Source: Alphaproteobacteria bacterium
GTDB taxonomy: Bacteria > Pseudomonadota > Alphaproteobacteria > Micropepsales > Micropepsaceae
Reading direction: 5' to 3'
DNA: 64,000 nucleotides
Assembly: GCA_028871795.1 (NCBI GenBank)
Contig: JAGWMG010000011.1
Coordinates: forward strand, 49,489 to 113,488
The position numbers were made by a program, and so were the translations under genes. Positions 26,011-35,050 of this stretch are shown here, one piece after another. Numbering within the stretch: position 1 is the stretch's first letter; every line of letters starts with the position of its first letter. The notes below the pieces were generated by a model that was given only the letters and a program-made list of their open reading frames with translations, ran no database searches and was not told the origin of the DNA.

Positions 26011-26642
26011 GAGCGCGCAGCGGCCGGCCTCCACATCGCGATCAACGGCGGGCCGCCCGGCGGCGCGATGTTGCGCCTGGCAATGAACCCGCAGCGCTCG
26101 TAGAGCCCGGTGTTCCAGGGATTGGAGTTCTCCAGATAAGCCGGCATCGCCGCGGCGTCCGCGCGGTTGAGCGTGGCGCCGAGCAGCTTGCCGCCCAAGC
26201 CCAGTCCTTGCAGCCGCGGCGCCACGGCGATGTAGGCGAGATAGAAGTACGGTTCGGCGGGATGGTTCTTTTCCATCGCCGTGGCCAGGGCCGGACCGCG
26301 CGCCAGCCTCGACAAGCCGCACAGCCGCATGTACGGCGCCAACAGCTTTATCTGTTTGAAGAAGCCGCCGGAGTTGGCGAAAGCACCCGGAGGTAGCCAA
26401 GCGGCGGCGGCACCCTCGCTCATCCACACCTCGCCGAAAGGAATGACGCGGATGCGCAGAAGCCAGAAGAAGAACCGCTCCAGCGCCTGCGCCCGTCCGG
26501 GATCGCGCCGCGCGATCCAATCGAACACCGGATCGCTCAGGAACGAAGCGGCGAACAGCCGCGACAGAACCCCGGCATCGGCATCGTTGGCCCGGCGCGG
26601 CGAAGCCGCCCCGGCCCGCAGCGCATCGCGGTCTGCGTTCAT
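25983..26642 (-). CDS. GNAT-family N-acetyltransferase
   Basis: 219 residues from ATG 26642, which overlaps the coq7 stop by four bases. The acetyl-CoA site is the strand-turn IAVAPRLQGLGLGGKLLGATL near residue 145, followed by LYERCGFIARRN. The acceptor is unknown. The 3' end overlaps the HNH gene tail to tail by 28 bp. Position at the end of the coq7-dsbB run suggests co-transcription only. Confidence 0.87.
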   Translation of the reverse strand: MNADRDALRAGAASPRRANDADAGVLSRLFAASFLSDPVFDWIARRDPGRAQALERFFFWLLRIRVIPFGEVWMSEGAAAAWLPPGAFANSGGFFKQIKLLAPYMRLCGLSRLARGPALATAMEKNHPAEPYFYLAYIAVAPRLQGLGLGGKLLGATLNRADAAAMPAYLENSNPWNTGLYERCGFIARRNIAPPGGPPLIAMWRPAAARSYGSSSLSQ

Positions 26643-27214
26643 ACCCGCGTCGATAGCGCAATCGCCAGGCGGCATCCGGCTTTGATGGCGCCGCCGAGCA
26701 GGCGATAGGCGGGAGCCTCCCGCGCGCCATGCGCCAGCGCGGTGTCGTGATGAGCGATCTCCTCGGCGCGGAATTTTTCGACGGTTCTCCTGAGCACCGG
26801 ATCGCTCGCGCCCAACCGTTCGATCTGACCCGCGTAATGCCGGTCGATCACCTCTTCCACCGCCGCCGTACACGCCATCGCCGTTTTCTCGCCCATCAGC
26901 GCGCTCGTCGCCCCCAGCGCGAAGCCGGCGATGCGCCATACCGGAGCAAGCGCGGTGGGTCGCACGCGCCGCTCGTTGACGAGCGCAGCAAACGCTTTCA
27001 AATGCTCCTCTTCCTGTTTGGCCATGTGCTTTATCGCGGCGACGGTTTTCGCCTTCGACTTGTCCGCCGCGAAAACGGCAAGCTGGCCTTCGTAGATCCG
27101 CACGGCGCCGTACTCGCCCGCATGATCGACGCGGATCATGGCTTCGATCTCGTCTTTCGCGGCGACGCCGGGCGGGGCGGGACGCGGCGCGCGGCGGACA
27201 GATTTCGCGGTCAT
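26639..27214 (-). CDS. coq7: Demethoxyubiquinone hydroxylase
   Basis: 191 residues from ATG 27214, overlapping the dsbB stop (ATGA). Di-iron helix bundle with the carboxylate/histidine ligands in RIYEGQL, KQEEEHLKAF, AAVEEVIDRHY and RAEEIAHHDTAL. It hydroxylates the ring of demethoxyubiquinone in ubiquinone synthesis and sits at the inner membrane. Alphaproteobacteria often use Coq7 in place of UbiF. A proline-rich N-terminus of about 20 residues precedes the fold. Confidence 0.94.
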   Translation of the reverse strand: MTAKSVRRAPRPAPPGVAAKDEIEAMIRVDHAGEYGAVRIYEGQLAVFAADKSKAKTVAAIKHMAKQEEEHLKAFAALVNERRVRPTALAPVWRIAGFALGATSALMGEKTAMACTAAVEEVIDRHYAGQIERLGASDPVLRRTVEKFRAEEIAHHDTALAHGAREAPAYRLLGGAIKAGCRLAIALSTRV

Positions 27215-27717
27215 TGCCTTTTCCTCTTCAGCGAAAATGCCTTCTTGGCTGCCAGCAGATAAGCGCCCAGGATCGCGGCGCCGAGCGAGAAGATCGCATT
27301 GTAGCCGGCGAGCGAAATCCCCAAGAGCCGCCACGAGGCTTCGTCGCAGCGAACGGCAGGCGCGGAATGGGCGAAGTCGGCCGCGCCGTGAAAAACGAAA
27401 CGTGCGCCGGTGCAGGACTCTGGCCCGGGCAGAAACTTCCATTCCACCAGAGCCTGATAAGCTCCGATGGCACCGCTTGCCGCGATCAAGGCCAACGACA
27501 GCGCGGCGAATATCAGCATCGCGTTGCGGTTGATGACGCCGGTCACGAACATTCCCGCCCCGACAAAGCCCGTGACAATGGCGGCGTCGAGCGGCCAGCG
27601 CTGCCAGTGGCACATCTCGCAGGGCGCGACCCCGCCGATATACTGGAAACCCAGTGCGCCCAGGATCATCGCCAAAGAATACAACCCTGCCAACGCTGCG
27701 ATTCTGTCTGTACTCAT
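27211..27717 (-). CDS. dsbB: Disulfide bond formation protein B
   Basis: 168 residues with four membrane helices. The first periplasmic loop holds CEMCHWQRWP and the second a Cys pair (ESCTG and VRCDE), the two redox couples that pass electrons from DsbA to ubiquinone. The adjacent coq7 makes ubiquinone. Starts and stops overlap by four bases with both neighbours. The upstream extension of the frame belongs to the small gene before it. Confidence 0.9.
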   Translation of the reverse strand: MSTDRIAALAGLYSLAMILGALGFQYIGGVAPCEMCHWQRWPLDAAIVTGFVGAGMFVTGVINRNAMLIFAALSLALIAASGAIGAYQALVEWKFLPGPESCTGARFVFHGAADFAHSAPAVRCDEASWRLLGISLAGYNAIFSLGAAILGAYLLAAKKAFSLKRKRQ

Positions 27718-27941
27718 GGTGCGAATATCCTTGTCTCGTCGTGAAACGGCGCGATCACAAAACAGGCATCTGCGCCAGGCAATCCGTCGGCGAGCGCCTG
27801 CCATTCGTCTATGACGAGGATACCGCCGAAATGGCGCACTTCGCCGGCGACGCGATTATGCGCTTTATGCGAGTTCCCTTTCGGGCTTAAATGCGCGACG
27901 TCGTCGAAGAAATCGGGATGGAATCCGGGTCTGGCGTTCAT
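27714..27941 (-). CDS. Small conserved-looking protein upstream of dsbB
   Basis: 75 residues starting MNARPGFHPDFFDDVAHLS and ending FHDETRIFAP. It is not a known family to me. It is rich in His and acidic residues and has no membrane segment or signal. The stop overlaps the dsbB start by four bases, which argues that it is translated. The gene begins 54 bp from the divergent metalloprotease. Ribosome site weak (GAG). Confidence 0.55.
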   Translation of the reverse strand: MNARPGFHPDFFDDVAHLSPKGNSHKAHNRVAGEVRHFGGILVIDEWQALADGLPGADACFVIAPFHDETRIFAP

Positions 27942-27995
27942 CAGTGTTCTCGTGCTGGAACCAGAGAAGCAATATACGCGGTAAAAAGGAAGCCC

Positions 27996-28733
27996 ATGCG
28001 TAAAAAAGCGGCAACCCGCGGTAAAGAGCGTCGGCGCATTGTCCGCCGCGAACTCTTGAAGATCGAAGGCCTGGCCGTGGAAGTGAGTGTGAAGCTCAAT
28101 CCCCGGGCGCGGCGACTGATCGTGAAAGTCCATCCGGCCAGCGGTGAGGTCAGCGTCACGGCGCCGTCGCGCCGGGCGCTCGATCGCGCCCTTGAATTCG
28201 CCCGCGGCCAGAGCGATTGGATCGCCCGCCAGCTTGCCCATGTGCCCAGCCGCGTGACGCTGGCGCCGGGCGCGTGCATCCCTTTCCGCGGGGTGGATCA
28301 TTTGATCGCACGCGGCGAAGGCGCGCGCACCTGGATCGACGCAGGGATCATCCGGGTCGGCGGCCGCGCCGAACATGCGCCGCGCCGCCTGCTCGATTTC
28401 CTCAAGCGCCAGGCCCGCCAGACGCTCGAAGCCCGCGCCATCGATCTGGCCGGCAAGCTGGATGCCAGGCCAAGGCGCATCACCGTGCGCGACACCGCCA
28501 GCCGCTGGGGCTCTTGTTCGTCGACGCGCTCGCTGTCGTTTTCCTGGCGGCTGATCCTGGCGCCGTCCTTCGTCCTCGATTATGTCGTGGCGCACGAGGT
28601 GGCGCATCTGCGCGAAATGAACCACGGACCGCGATTCTGGCGGCTGGTGCGCGAGCTGGTGGGCGATGTCAAGCGGCCCCAAGCCTGGCTGCGCCAGCAC
28701 GGCTCCAGCCTGCACCGCTACGCGGCGCGATAG
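27996..28733 (+). CDS. YgjP-type (DUF45/M48-like) metallopeptidase
   Basis: 245 residues from ATG 27996, preceded by AAGGAAG. The C-terminal zinc motif is VAHEVAHLREMNHGPRFW (HExxH plus a downstream His), preceded by RWGSCSSTRSLSFSWRL, the typical DUF45 block. The N-terminal half is basic. YgjP-like proteins are cytoplasmic putative zinc proteases; some accompany restriction systems but none is nearby. Confidence 0.9.
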   Translation: MRKKAATRGKERRRIVRRELLKIEGLAVEVSVKLNPRARRLIVKVHPASGEVSVTAPSRRALDRALEFARGQSDWIARQLAHVPSRVTLAPGACIPFRGVDHLIARGEGARTWIDAGIIRVGGRAEHAPRRLLDFLKRQARQTLEARAIDLAGKLDARPRRITVRDTASRWGSCSSTRSLSFSWRLILAPSFVLDYVVAHEVAHLREMNHGPRFWRLVRELVGDVKRPQAWLRQHGSSLHRYAAR

Positions 28734-28743
28734 AGAGCGCCGG

Positions 28744-28789
28744 TCCGGCGAAGTGTGCAACGGTTCGCCGCAAGACCGCGCGACAATAA
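28744..28789 (+). repeat. 46-bp palindromic repeat, copy 1
   Basis: Begins TCCGGCGAAGTGTGCA and ends CGACAATAA. CGGCGAA (28746-28752) pairs with TTCGCCG (28764-28770). The second copy at 44952-44997 is inverted and matches at 39 of 46 bases by eye. This copy lies in the short space between two convergent genes, where the hairpin could also help end transcription. Confidence 0.75.
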
Positions 28790-28799
28790 GAGAGCACTT

Positions 28800-30731
28800 T
28801 CAAGTCCCGTTGAACAGCTTGTCGAGCAGCTGCTGCAAGCCGTCGCTCGGTTTTGGCGCGTTGACGGCGAGCGGCGCTTGTCCGCTCAGCGGCTTGGCCG
28901 GCAGTCCGGCCTCGGCGTCTTCCATGAAACTCTTGAAGATGCGCGCCGGCAGTCCCCCGCCCACCGCATGTTTCATCGGCGCGTTGTCGTCGTTGCCGAT
29001 CCACACCCCGCAAACCAGATCGGCGCTGAAGCCGACGAACCAGGCATCGCGGAAATCCTGGGTGGTGCCGGTCTTGCCGGCGCTGGGCCGGTCATCCAGG
29101 CGCGCGGCCTTGCCGGTGCCGGTCGCCACCACCTCGCTCATCAGACTCGTCATCGCCGCAAGATTTTCGGAAGACATCACCGGACCGAGTCCGGAACTCT
29201 TGCGTTCCCACAGAATCTTCCCCGCTTTGGTGCGTATGCGGATGATTCCGAAAGGAACCACGCCCGCTCCGTCGTTGGCAAAAGGCGCATAGGCCGCCGT
29301 CAGTTCGAGCGGCGTCACCACGCTGGTGCCCAGCGCCAGGGAGGAAACCGCCATCAGCGGGGTGTCGATGCCCAGGCGCCTGGCGGTGCGTGCGACGGTC
29401 GCCGGGCCTACTTCCGCCGTCAGCTGCGCGGCGACCGAGTTGGAGGAATCCGCAAACGCCTTGGCAAGGGTGATCTCGCCTTGATATTTGCCTTCGAAAT
29501 CGTCGGGCTTCCAGCCGTGGATGTCCACCGGCGCGTCGTCCATGATGTCGGTGGGCTTGCGGCCGTGCTCCAGGGCGGCGAGATAGACGAAGGGCTTGAA
29601 CGCCGATCCGGGCTGGCGCTGGGCATCGGCGGCGCGGTTGTAGGGACTTTGTTCGTAGGACAGTCCGCCCACCATGGCACGCACCGCGCCGTCGGGCGTC
29701 ATGGCGACCAGGGCCGCTTGGCTGGCGCCGAGCTTTTCGCCGTCCTCGCGCAAACCGGCGGCGACGGCGCGCTCGGCTTGCGCTTGTGCGTCGAGATCGA
29801 AGCTGGTGTCGACGATCAAGGCTTCCTTGGCCTCGTCCACCGGTATCTGCGAGATCACCCAGTCGGCGAAATAACCCGAGCTGGGCGTCGCCGTACCGCG
29901 CACGATGCGCGCGCGCGTGGCTTGCGCTTCGCGACGGGCGGCGGCGTCGATGAATCCCGCGTCTTGCATCGCGCGCAGCACAATCTGCGCGCGGCCCTCG
30001 CTGGCATCGGGATCGGCGAGCGGGTTGTAGCGCGCCGGCGCCTTGACGCTGCCCGCCAGCATCGCCGCTTCGGGCAAGCTGAGTTTTACGGCGTTCTTGC
30101 CGAAGAAACGTTCGGCGGCGGCTTCGATGCCGTACACTCCAGCGCCGAAATAAACGCGGTTGAGATAGAGCGTCAGGATCTGGTTCTTGCTGTAGCGCGA
30201 CTCCAGATACAGCGCCAGCATCGCTTCCTGGATCTTGCGGTCGAAGGTGCGCTTGGGCTCCAGAAACAGGTTCTTCGCCAATTGCTGTGTCAGCGTCGAA
30301 CCGCCTTGGACGACGTGGCCCTGCGCCATGTTCTCGAACGCCGCGCGCGTCAGTCCTATCGGATCGACCCCGAAATGTTCCCGGAAACGGCGGTCTTCGA
30401 TGGCGATGAAGGCGTTGGGCACATAAGGGGGAAGCTTGGCGACGTCCACCATGACGCCCTGGGTCAAGCCGCGCTGGGCGATCAGACGGCCGTGATCGTC
30501 GAGGATGGTGATGTCGCGCGACGGACCGTTGACCAGGAGGCGGCCGACGTCAGGCAAGTCCGACACGAAATGTGAGAAGAAGATTCCCCCGAAGATGGCG
30601 CTCCAGGCCGCGACCAATATGACGACATAGGGCCAGTTGCGACGACGCCGCGGCCGCGGTTCGTCGCCGCCGCTTTCGGCGACGGCGGCGATGCGTTCGC
30701 GCAGGCGCCGATCGTTTTCGGGATGCCCCAT
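28800..30731 (-). CDS. Class A penicillin-binding protein (1A family)
   Basis: 643 residues. Cytoplasmic head of about 32 basic residues, one membrane helix ([19 protein letters not shown]), GT51 glycosyltransferase with catalytic Glu in [11 protein letters not shown] and [15 protein letters not shown], then a transpeptidase domain with PGSAFKPF (Ser nucleophile), SSN and KTGTTQ. It polymerises and cross-links peptidoglycan. The size and lack of an OB insert are closer to short PBP1A/2D-type enzymes than to Escherichia coli MrcA. An inverted repeat lies just upstream at 30741-30768. Confidence 0.93.
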   Translation of the reverse strand: MGHPENDRRLRERIAAVAESGGDEPRPRRRRNWPYVVILVAAWSAIFGGIFFSHFVSDLPDVGRLLVNGPSRDITILDDHGRLIAQRGLTQGVMVDVAKLPPYVPNAFIAIEDRRFREHFGVDPIGLTRAAFENMAQGHVVQGGSTLTQQLAKNLFLEPKRTFDRKIQEAMLALYLESRYSKNQILTLYLNRVYFGAGVYGIEAAAERFFGKNAVKLSLPEAAMLAGSVKAPARYNPLADPDASEGRAQIVLRAMQDAGFIDAAARREAQATRARIVRGTATPSSGYFADWVISQIPVDEAKEALIVDTSFDLDAQAQAERAVAAGLREDGEKLGASQAALVAMTPDGAVRAMVGGLSYEQSPYNRAADAQRQPGSAFKPFVYLAALEHGRKPTDIMDDAPVDIHGWKPDDFEGKYQGEITLAKAFADSSNSVAAQLTAEVGPATVARTARRLGIDTPLMAVSSLALGTSVVTPLELTAAYAPFANDGAGVVPFGIIRIRTKAGKILWERKSSGLGPVMSSENLAAMTSLMSEVVATGTGKAARLDDRPSAGKTGTTQDFRDAWFVGFSADLVCGVWIGNDDNAPMKHAVGGGLPARIFKSFMEDAEAGLPAKPLSGQAPLAVNAPKPSDGLQQLLDKLFNGT

Positions 30732-30740
30732 GCGTTAGCC

Positions 30741-30768
30741 CTTGAAAGCGCGAACTTTCGCCCTCAAG
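30741..30768. repeat. Inverted repeat between DUF2807 gene and PBP gene
   Basis: On the minus strand CTTGA-GG-GCGAA-AG-TTCGC-GCTT-TCAAG folds into a two-step hairpin. No T-run follows, so it is not a clear terminator. It lies between the DUF2807 stop and the PBP start. Confidence 0.4.
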
Positions 30769-30787
30769 AGTTAACAGGCGTTAAACA

Positions 30788-31708
30788 TCACTGGCCGATC
30801 TTAAGATTCGACATGCCGTCGTTGGAGAGTTTGCCGCGGTAAGCCTTGAGTTTGACGCTGCCCGCGCCCATCGCGCTGATGCTTGGGTCCACGGCCATGC
30901 CGCCGAAACTCACGTCGCCCGAGCCCATGATGTCGACGTGGAGCGGATTGGCCTCGCCGCCGGCGACGGTAATCGATCCCGACCCGGCGATGTCCGCGTC
31001 GAACGGCCCGTTGACGCTGGCAGCGCTGAAATCGCCCGACCCGGCGATGTCAACCTTCAAGGACCCGTTGATGCGGCCGACCAGGATGGACCCCGACCCG
31101 GCGATGTCGGCATCCACTTTGGCCGCATCGCCGACCTTGATGTCGCCGCTGCCTGCCGAGCTGGCTTTGAGCACGCCCGCGACGTTGCCGACGGTCACCT
31201 TGCCCGCACCGGCGAGCGAAATGTGCGCTTCGGAGACGTTGCCGATCATCGCTTCGGTGTAGCCCGCCGAGGAGAAATGCATTTCGCCTTCCGTGTTGCC
31301 GATAGTGGCTTTGCCGTTGATGTCGTCGACATCGACGCGCGTGCCCTTGGCGACGGCCAGATGGATGACGAGCTGGTCCGGCTTGGCGTCGCGATAAGAG
31401 AAGTCGAACCAGTGGCTCCAGTCCCACACCGATTGGATGTCACGGCCGCTGATCGAAAGCTGGCCGTTTGACGCCTTGACCGAAATCGCGTCCACCCGCT
31501 GCTTGAGGCCGCTGATCTGAAGGCTTGCGGGCCCGCCGTTCTTCACGTCGATCTTCACCGTGCCTAGGACGTCTTCGAGCTTGAGCGATTTGATGTCGAA
31601 GCTCCGCTGCGGCCCGGTGACCCAGTTGGAATCACCGGCTTTTGCGGGCAGGGAAATCAGGGCGGCGAGCGCCGCGCCGATCAAAATGGATGTGACTCGG
31701 TCGCGCAT
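30788..31708 (-). CDS. Secreted DUF2807 (head-GIN) domain protein
   Basis: 306 residues: signal peptide (SILIGAALAALISLPAKAG), then a repeated beta-solenoid-like pattern (GSGDIKVGDAAKVDADIAG, AGSGSILVG, AGSGDFSAASVNGPFDADIAG, GSGSITVAGGEANPL, MGSGDVSFGG). DUF2807 proteins are predicted right-handed beta-helix envelope proteins of unknown role. It sits between the PBP and the response regulator, but 206 bp separate it from the regulator. Confidence 0.88.
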   Translation of the reverse strand: MRDRVTSILIGAALAALISLPAKAGDSNWVTGPQRSFDIKSLKLEDVLGTVKIDVKNGGPASLQISGLKQRVDAISVKASNGQLSISGRDIQSVWDWSHWFDFSYRDAKPDQLVIHLAVAKGTRVDVDDINGKATIGNTEGEMHFSSAGYTEAMIGNVSEAHISLAGAGKVTVGNVAGVLKASSAGSGDIKVGDAAKVDADIAGSGSILVGRINGSLKVDIAGSGDFSAASVNGPFDADIAGSGSITVAGGEANPLHVDIMGSGDVSFGGMAVDPSISAMGAGSVKLKAYRGKLSNDGMSNLKIGQ

Positions 31709-31914
31709 GATGACTCCGGGGAATGTCGTGTCCGCACCACAAATAGGCTGGTCCCACTGTTACGCACAGATAGCAGAGTTTGCAGAGGCGGGCTCGAAAC
31801 GGCGATGGGGAACAAAATAGCGACGCCGGTGTCATGGAGTGGTGAGCACATAAAATTTGTTAACCATAAAATATCATACTTTTAAAGGCTTTTCAGCGCC
31901 TCGCGAACGAAGAC

Positions 31915-32598
31915 CTAAGCCATCAGCCGATAGCCGCCATTTTCGGTGACGAGGATGCGGGCCTCGCTGGGGTTCGCCTCGATTTTCTGACGCAAGCGGT
32001 AGATATGGGTCTCCAGCGTGTGGGTGGTGACCGCCGGATTGTAGCCCCAGACCTCGTGCAGCAGCGTTTCGCGCGGCACCGTGTCGCCGCAACGGTAGAG
32101 ATATTTGAGGATGTTGGTTTCCTTTTCCGTCAGGCGGATTTTCCTCGCCTCGCCGTCGAGCAGCAGCTTGGCGCTGGGACGGAAGGTGTATGGGCCGATG
32201 CGGTACATCGCTTCTTCGCTGCGCCCGTGGCTCCTGAGATGGGCGTGCACCCGCGCCATCAGCACGGCGAAGCGGAACGGCTTCGACACGTAATCGTTGG
32301 CGCCCGATTTCAGGCCGGCGATGGTGTCGGCGTCGGTGTCGGAGGCGGTCAACAGCAGGATCGGACAGGTGACGCCTTGGGTGCGGAAATCGCGGCACAG
32401 ATCCCGCCCGTCGCCGTCGGGAAGGCCGATGTCCAGGATGATGAATTCATAAAGGTTGCCGCCGGCTGCGTTGCGCGCGGCGGCGCAGTCGCCCGCCTCC
32501 ACGACCGCATAGGCCCCTTCCTGGGTCAGCTGTTCGGCCAGTGAGGCGCGAAGCATGACATCGTCTTCGACCAGAAGGACGCGTTTGACGCTGGACAT
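31915..32598 (-). CDS. OmpR-family response regulator
   Basis: 227 residues: receiver domain with phosphoacceptor Asp in FIILDIGLPDGDG near residue 56 and the switch Lys in VSKPFR, then a winged-helix effector domain with ETLLHEVWGYNPAVTTHTLETHIYRLRQKI. It has all key residues. There is no histidine kinase next to it, so it is an orphan regulator whose partner is elsewhere. It is divergent from ribA. Confidence 0.93.
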   Translation of the reverse strand: MSSVKRVLLVEDDVMLRASLAEQLTQEGAYAVVEAGDCAAARNAAGGNLYEFIILDIGLPDGDGRDLCRDFRTQGVTCPILLLTASDTDADTIAGLKSGANDYVSKPFRFAVLMARVHAHLRSHGRSEEAMYRIGPYTFRPSAKLLLDGEARKIRLTEKETNILKYLYRCGDTVPRETLLHEVWGYNPAVTTHTLETHIYRLRQKIEANPSEARILVTENGGYRLMA

Positions 32599-32675
32599 GT
32601 GCGGAAATCACTCAAAGTTGCGGTAGGGGGCGGAAGTCTATCCGCTTTCGGGGCGCGGGTGTATTGGGGAAGCGC

Positions 32676-33749
32676 ATGCACCCGCCCGCCCGCAAGCGCC
32701 TGCCCGCAAACGCCCTTCGCCGAGTGGCGCTCGCCACCGACGCGCTCAGGGCGGGACGGGCGGTGCATCTGGGCGGAGCATTTGCGATGCTGGCCGCGGA
32801 GGTGCTGGACGATGCGGCGCTCGCCCGCATGCGCCGGGAACGAGCTTTTCTGGTGCTGACTCACGCCCGCGCCCGCACGCTGAAGATCCGTCTCTACACG
32901 CCCGGCGTCGTCGCCTTGCCGCTGACGGCCGGCATGGACGCCGCGCGCATCCGCGCCATCGCCGACCCCACGGCGGACCTCGCCACGCCGTTGAAAGGCC
33001 CCTTCGAGGCCGCCCGCGAAAAACTTCCCGACGCCTTCGCCGCAGCCGTGAAGCTCGCCAAGCTGGCCGGCCTGTTGCCGGCGGCGATCGTGACACGGGT
33101 CCGCGCCGGTGCCGCCGAGGTTTCCGTGGGCGACATTCTCTCCTACGAGCAAAACGCCGCCGCGAGCCTGAAACCGGTGATGCGCGCGCGTGTGCCGCTG
33201 GAAGGGGCGGAAGAGGCCGAGCTTGTCGCTTTTCGCGCCGACGACGGTGCGCCGGAGAACATCGCGATCCTCATCGGCCGGCCGCCGACGCCGGGGCCGG
33301 TGCTGACGCGGCTGCATTCGGAATGCTTCACCGGCGATCTTCTGGGCTCGCTCAAATGCGACTGCGGGCAGCAATTGCGCGGTGCGCTGGACGCTATCTC
33401 CAAGTCCGGCGGCGGCGTGCTGCTCTATCTGGCGCAAGAGGGCCGCGGCATCGGCCTGATCAACAAGCTGCGCGCCTACAAGCTTCAAGACCAGGGCTTC
33501 GACACGCTCGAAGCCAACGAGCGGCTGGGATTCGAGGCCGACGAACGGCTTTATGCCATCGCCGCCAGGATACTTTCGCTCCTGGGCTACAAATCCGTCC
33601 GTCTCCTGACCAACAACCCGGACAAGGTGGCGGGCTTGAAGGCCGCCGGCATCGCCGTCGTCGAGCGTGTCCGCCACGCCTTTCCCGCCAACCTGCACAA
33701 CCGCGTCTATCTCAAGACCAAGGCCGAAAAGGCCGGACACCTGTTCTAG
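32676..33749 (+). CDS. ribA: GTP cyclohydrolase II with degenerate N-terminal DHBP synthase-like domain
   Basis: 357 residues from ATG 32676 with GGGGAAG upstream; a TTG at 32664 is less likely. The C-terminal 200 residues are RibA: HSECFTGDLLGSLKCDCGQQL holds the zinc cysteines, and LYLAQEGRGIGLINKLRAY the catalytic site. The first 150 residues look like a RibB domain (AGLLPAAIVTRV) without the usual acidic metal-binding motifs. It opens the guanine ring of GTP in riboflavin synthesis. Confidence 0.93.
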   Translation: MHPPARKRLPANALRRVALATDALRAGRAVHLGGAFAMLAAEVLDDAALARMRRERAFLVLTHARARTLKIRLYTPGVVALPLTAGMDAARIRAIADPTADLATPLKGPFEAAREKLPDAFAAAVKLAKLAGLLPAAIVTRVRAGAAEVSVGDILSYEQNAAASLKPVMRARVPLEGAEEAELVAFRADDGAPENIAILIGRPPTPGPVLTRLHSECFTGDLLGSLKCDCGQQLRGALDAISKSGGGVLLYLAQEGRGIGLINKLRAYKLQDQGFDTLEANERLGFEADERLYAIAARILSLLGYKSVRLLTNNPDKVAGLKAAGIAVVERVRHAFPANLHNRVYLKTKAEKAGHLF

Positions 33750-33767
33750 CCGGCAAATTTTGCCCGC
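33749..33767 (+). promoter_or_regulatory. ftr-like element upstream of the unknown gene at 33834
   Basis: GCCGGCAAATTTTGCCCGC, an AT-centred palindrome close to the elements upstream of the flagellins (CCGGCAAATTT core). It begins at the last base of the ribA stop codon. Confidence 0.45.
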
Positions 33768-33806
33768 TGCGTCCGGGCGCGGCGGCGGAAATCAAGGCCT
33801 CGAAGC

Positions 33807-33821
33807 TGGCAAGGCCCTTGC
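33807..33821 (+). promoter_or_regulatory. Sigma-54-like promoter before the unknown gene
   Basis: TGGCAAGGCCCTTGC matches TGGCACGN4TTGC in 10 of 11 fixed positions with the GG-GC spacing of ten. It is also an inverted repeat (GCAAGG-C-CCTTGC). Transcription would begin about at 33833, leaving almost no leader and placing the GGAGG (33824-33828) upstream of the start; this is the main doubt. Confidence 0.45.
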
Positions 33822-33833
33822 TTGGAGGCATCC

Positions 33834-34376
33834 ATGCCGGGGATCGATTATTCCAGTCCAATCACGAACGCGGCGGCGCTTGGGCCGGCGGCCGCCCCGG
33901 CCAAGACAAGCGGGCTGTCCGACTTCACGTTCGCCGACTTCCTCGACATCATCAATCCGCTCCAGCACATCCCCGTGGTTTCCACGATTTACCGGGCCAT
34001 CACCGGCGACCGGCCGGGCACGCCCGAGAAGATCGCCGGCGACACGCTGTACGGCGGCGTCATCGGGCTTGTCGCGTCGCTGGCGGACACCGCCTTCAAG
34101 GAGATCACCGGCAAGGATGTGGGCGACACCGTGCTGGCATTCCTGAGCGGTAACGACACGACGCAAACTGCCTCGTCGCCCGCCCTGCCGGCCGCCGCGC
34201 CGGAACAGCCGGCGGCGGTGGTCCCGGCGAAAGCCGTAAGCGCCCCAGGCATGTCCGCCCTGATGAGCGTCTTGTCGGTCAAGGGCGTCGACGGCGATAC
34301 CGCCGCGCGCGCCGCCTATGCTTACGGCCGCACCATCGGTTTGACGACCGCCGCTGCCGAGCTGCCGCCTGTCTGA
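33834..34376 (+). CDS. Unknown protein, possible flagellar-regulon member
   Basis: 180 residues from ATG 33834, with GGAGG five bases upstream. It starts MPGIDYSSPITNAAALGPA, continues SDFTFADFLDIINPLQHIP, has a glycine-rich central stretch (LYGGVIGLVASLADTAFKEITG) and an Ala/Pro-rich low-complexity linker before MSALMSVLSVKGV. No signal peptide and no recognised family. The amphipathic N-terminus and low-complexity middle resemble type III secreted or flagellar-associated proteins. The last 55 bp overlap the yggS 3' end on the opposite strand. Confidence 0.72.
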   Translation: MPGIDYSSPITNAAALGPAAAPAKTSGLSDFTFADFLDIINPLQHIPVVSTIYRAITGDRPGTPEKIAGDTLYGGVIGLVASLADTAFKEITGKDVGDTVLAFLSGNDTTQTASSPALPAAAPEQPAAVVPAKAVSAPGMSALMSVLSVKGVDGDTAARAAYAYGRTIGLTTAAAELPPV

Positions 34377-35047
34377 TCGCGTTCGCCGAAGAGCGCGCTG
34401 CCGACCCGCACATGGGTGGCGCCGAAACGGATCGCGGTTTCGAAATCGTCGCTCATGCCCATGCTGAGCAGCGGCAGACTTTCTTCCGCGGCAAGCTTCG
34501 CCAGCAAGGCAAAATGCGGCGCGGGCGGTTCGCCAAGCGGCGGTATGCACATCAGCCCGTTCACCTTCAGGCCCAATCCGCGCGCCTCGGCGATGAAGGC
34601 GGTGGCGTCCTTGGGCGCCACACCTGCCTTTTGCGGCTCTTCGCCGGTGTTGACCTGCACGAAAAGGACGGGCGAGCGCCCCGCCCGCTCGCATTCGCTC
34701 GTCAGAACCCGCGCCAGCTTCACCCGGTCGAGCGAGTGGATCGCATCGAACAGGCCCACCGCCTCGCGGGCCTTGTTGGTCTGCAAGGGTCCGATCAGAT
34801 GCAACTCGATGTCGGGATAATCGCGCTTCAAGGGCAGCCACTTCGCTTGCGCTTCCTGGATGCGGCTTTCGCCGAACAGACGATGGCCGGCCTCCAGCAG
34901 CGGGCGGATGTGCTCTGCGTCGTGGAATTTGCTGACGGCGATCAGCTTGGTGAAGCCGGCCGGCTTCAGCGCGCTCTTTCGCGCCGCCTCGATGCGCGCC
35001 AGGATAAGGGCGAAATTGCGCGCGATCTGTTCCTGCGCAGGGATCAT
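34322..35047 (-). CDS. yggS: YggS-family PLP homeostasis protein
   Basis: 241 residues from ATG 35047. TIM-barrel PLP protein with the PLP lysine in KLIAVSKFH near residue 35, FGESRIQEAQAKW, HLIGPLQTNKA, VQVNTGEEPQKAG and MGMSDDFETAI with the terminal RVGSALFGER. YggS/PROSC proteins hold PLP and balance its pools. A tail of 14 residues follows the usual end. Its start lies only 3 bp from the divergent thiE-like start. Confidence 0.93.
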   Translation of the reverse strand: MIPAQEQIARNFALILARIEAARKSALKPAGFTKLIAVSKFHDAEHIRPLLEAGHRLFGESRIQEAQAKWLPLKRDYPDIELHLIGPLQTNKAREAVGLFDAIHSLDRVKLARVLTSECERAGRSPVLFVQVNTGEEPQKAGVAPKDATAFIAEARGLGLKVNGLMCIPPLGEPPAPHFALLAKLAAEESLPLLSMGMSDDFETAIRFGATHVRVGSALFGERDQTGGSSAAAVVKPMVRP

Positions 35048-35050
35048 AGG

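Noticed and set aside
30772..30785. TTAA-N6-TTAA as a CtrA site near the PBP gene
   Set aside because: Wrong spacing and positioned at the DUF2807 stop.
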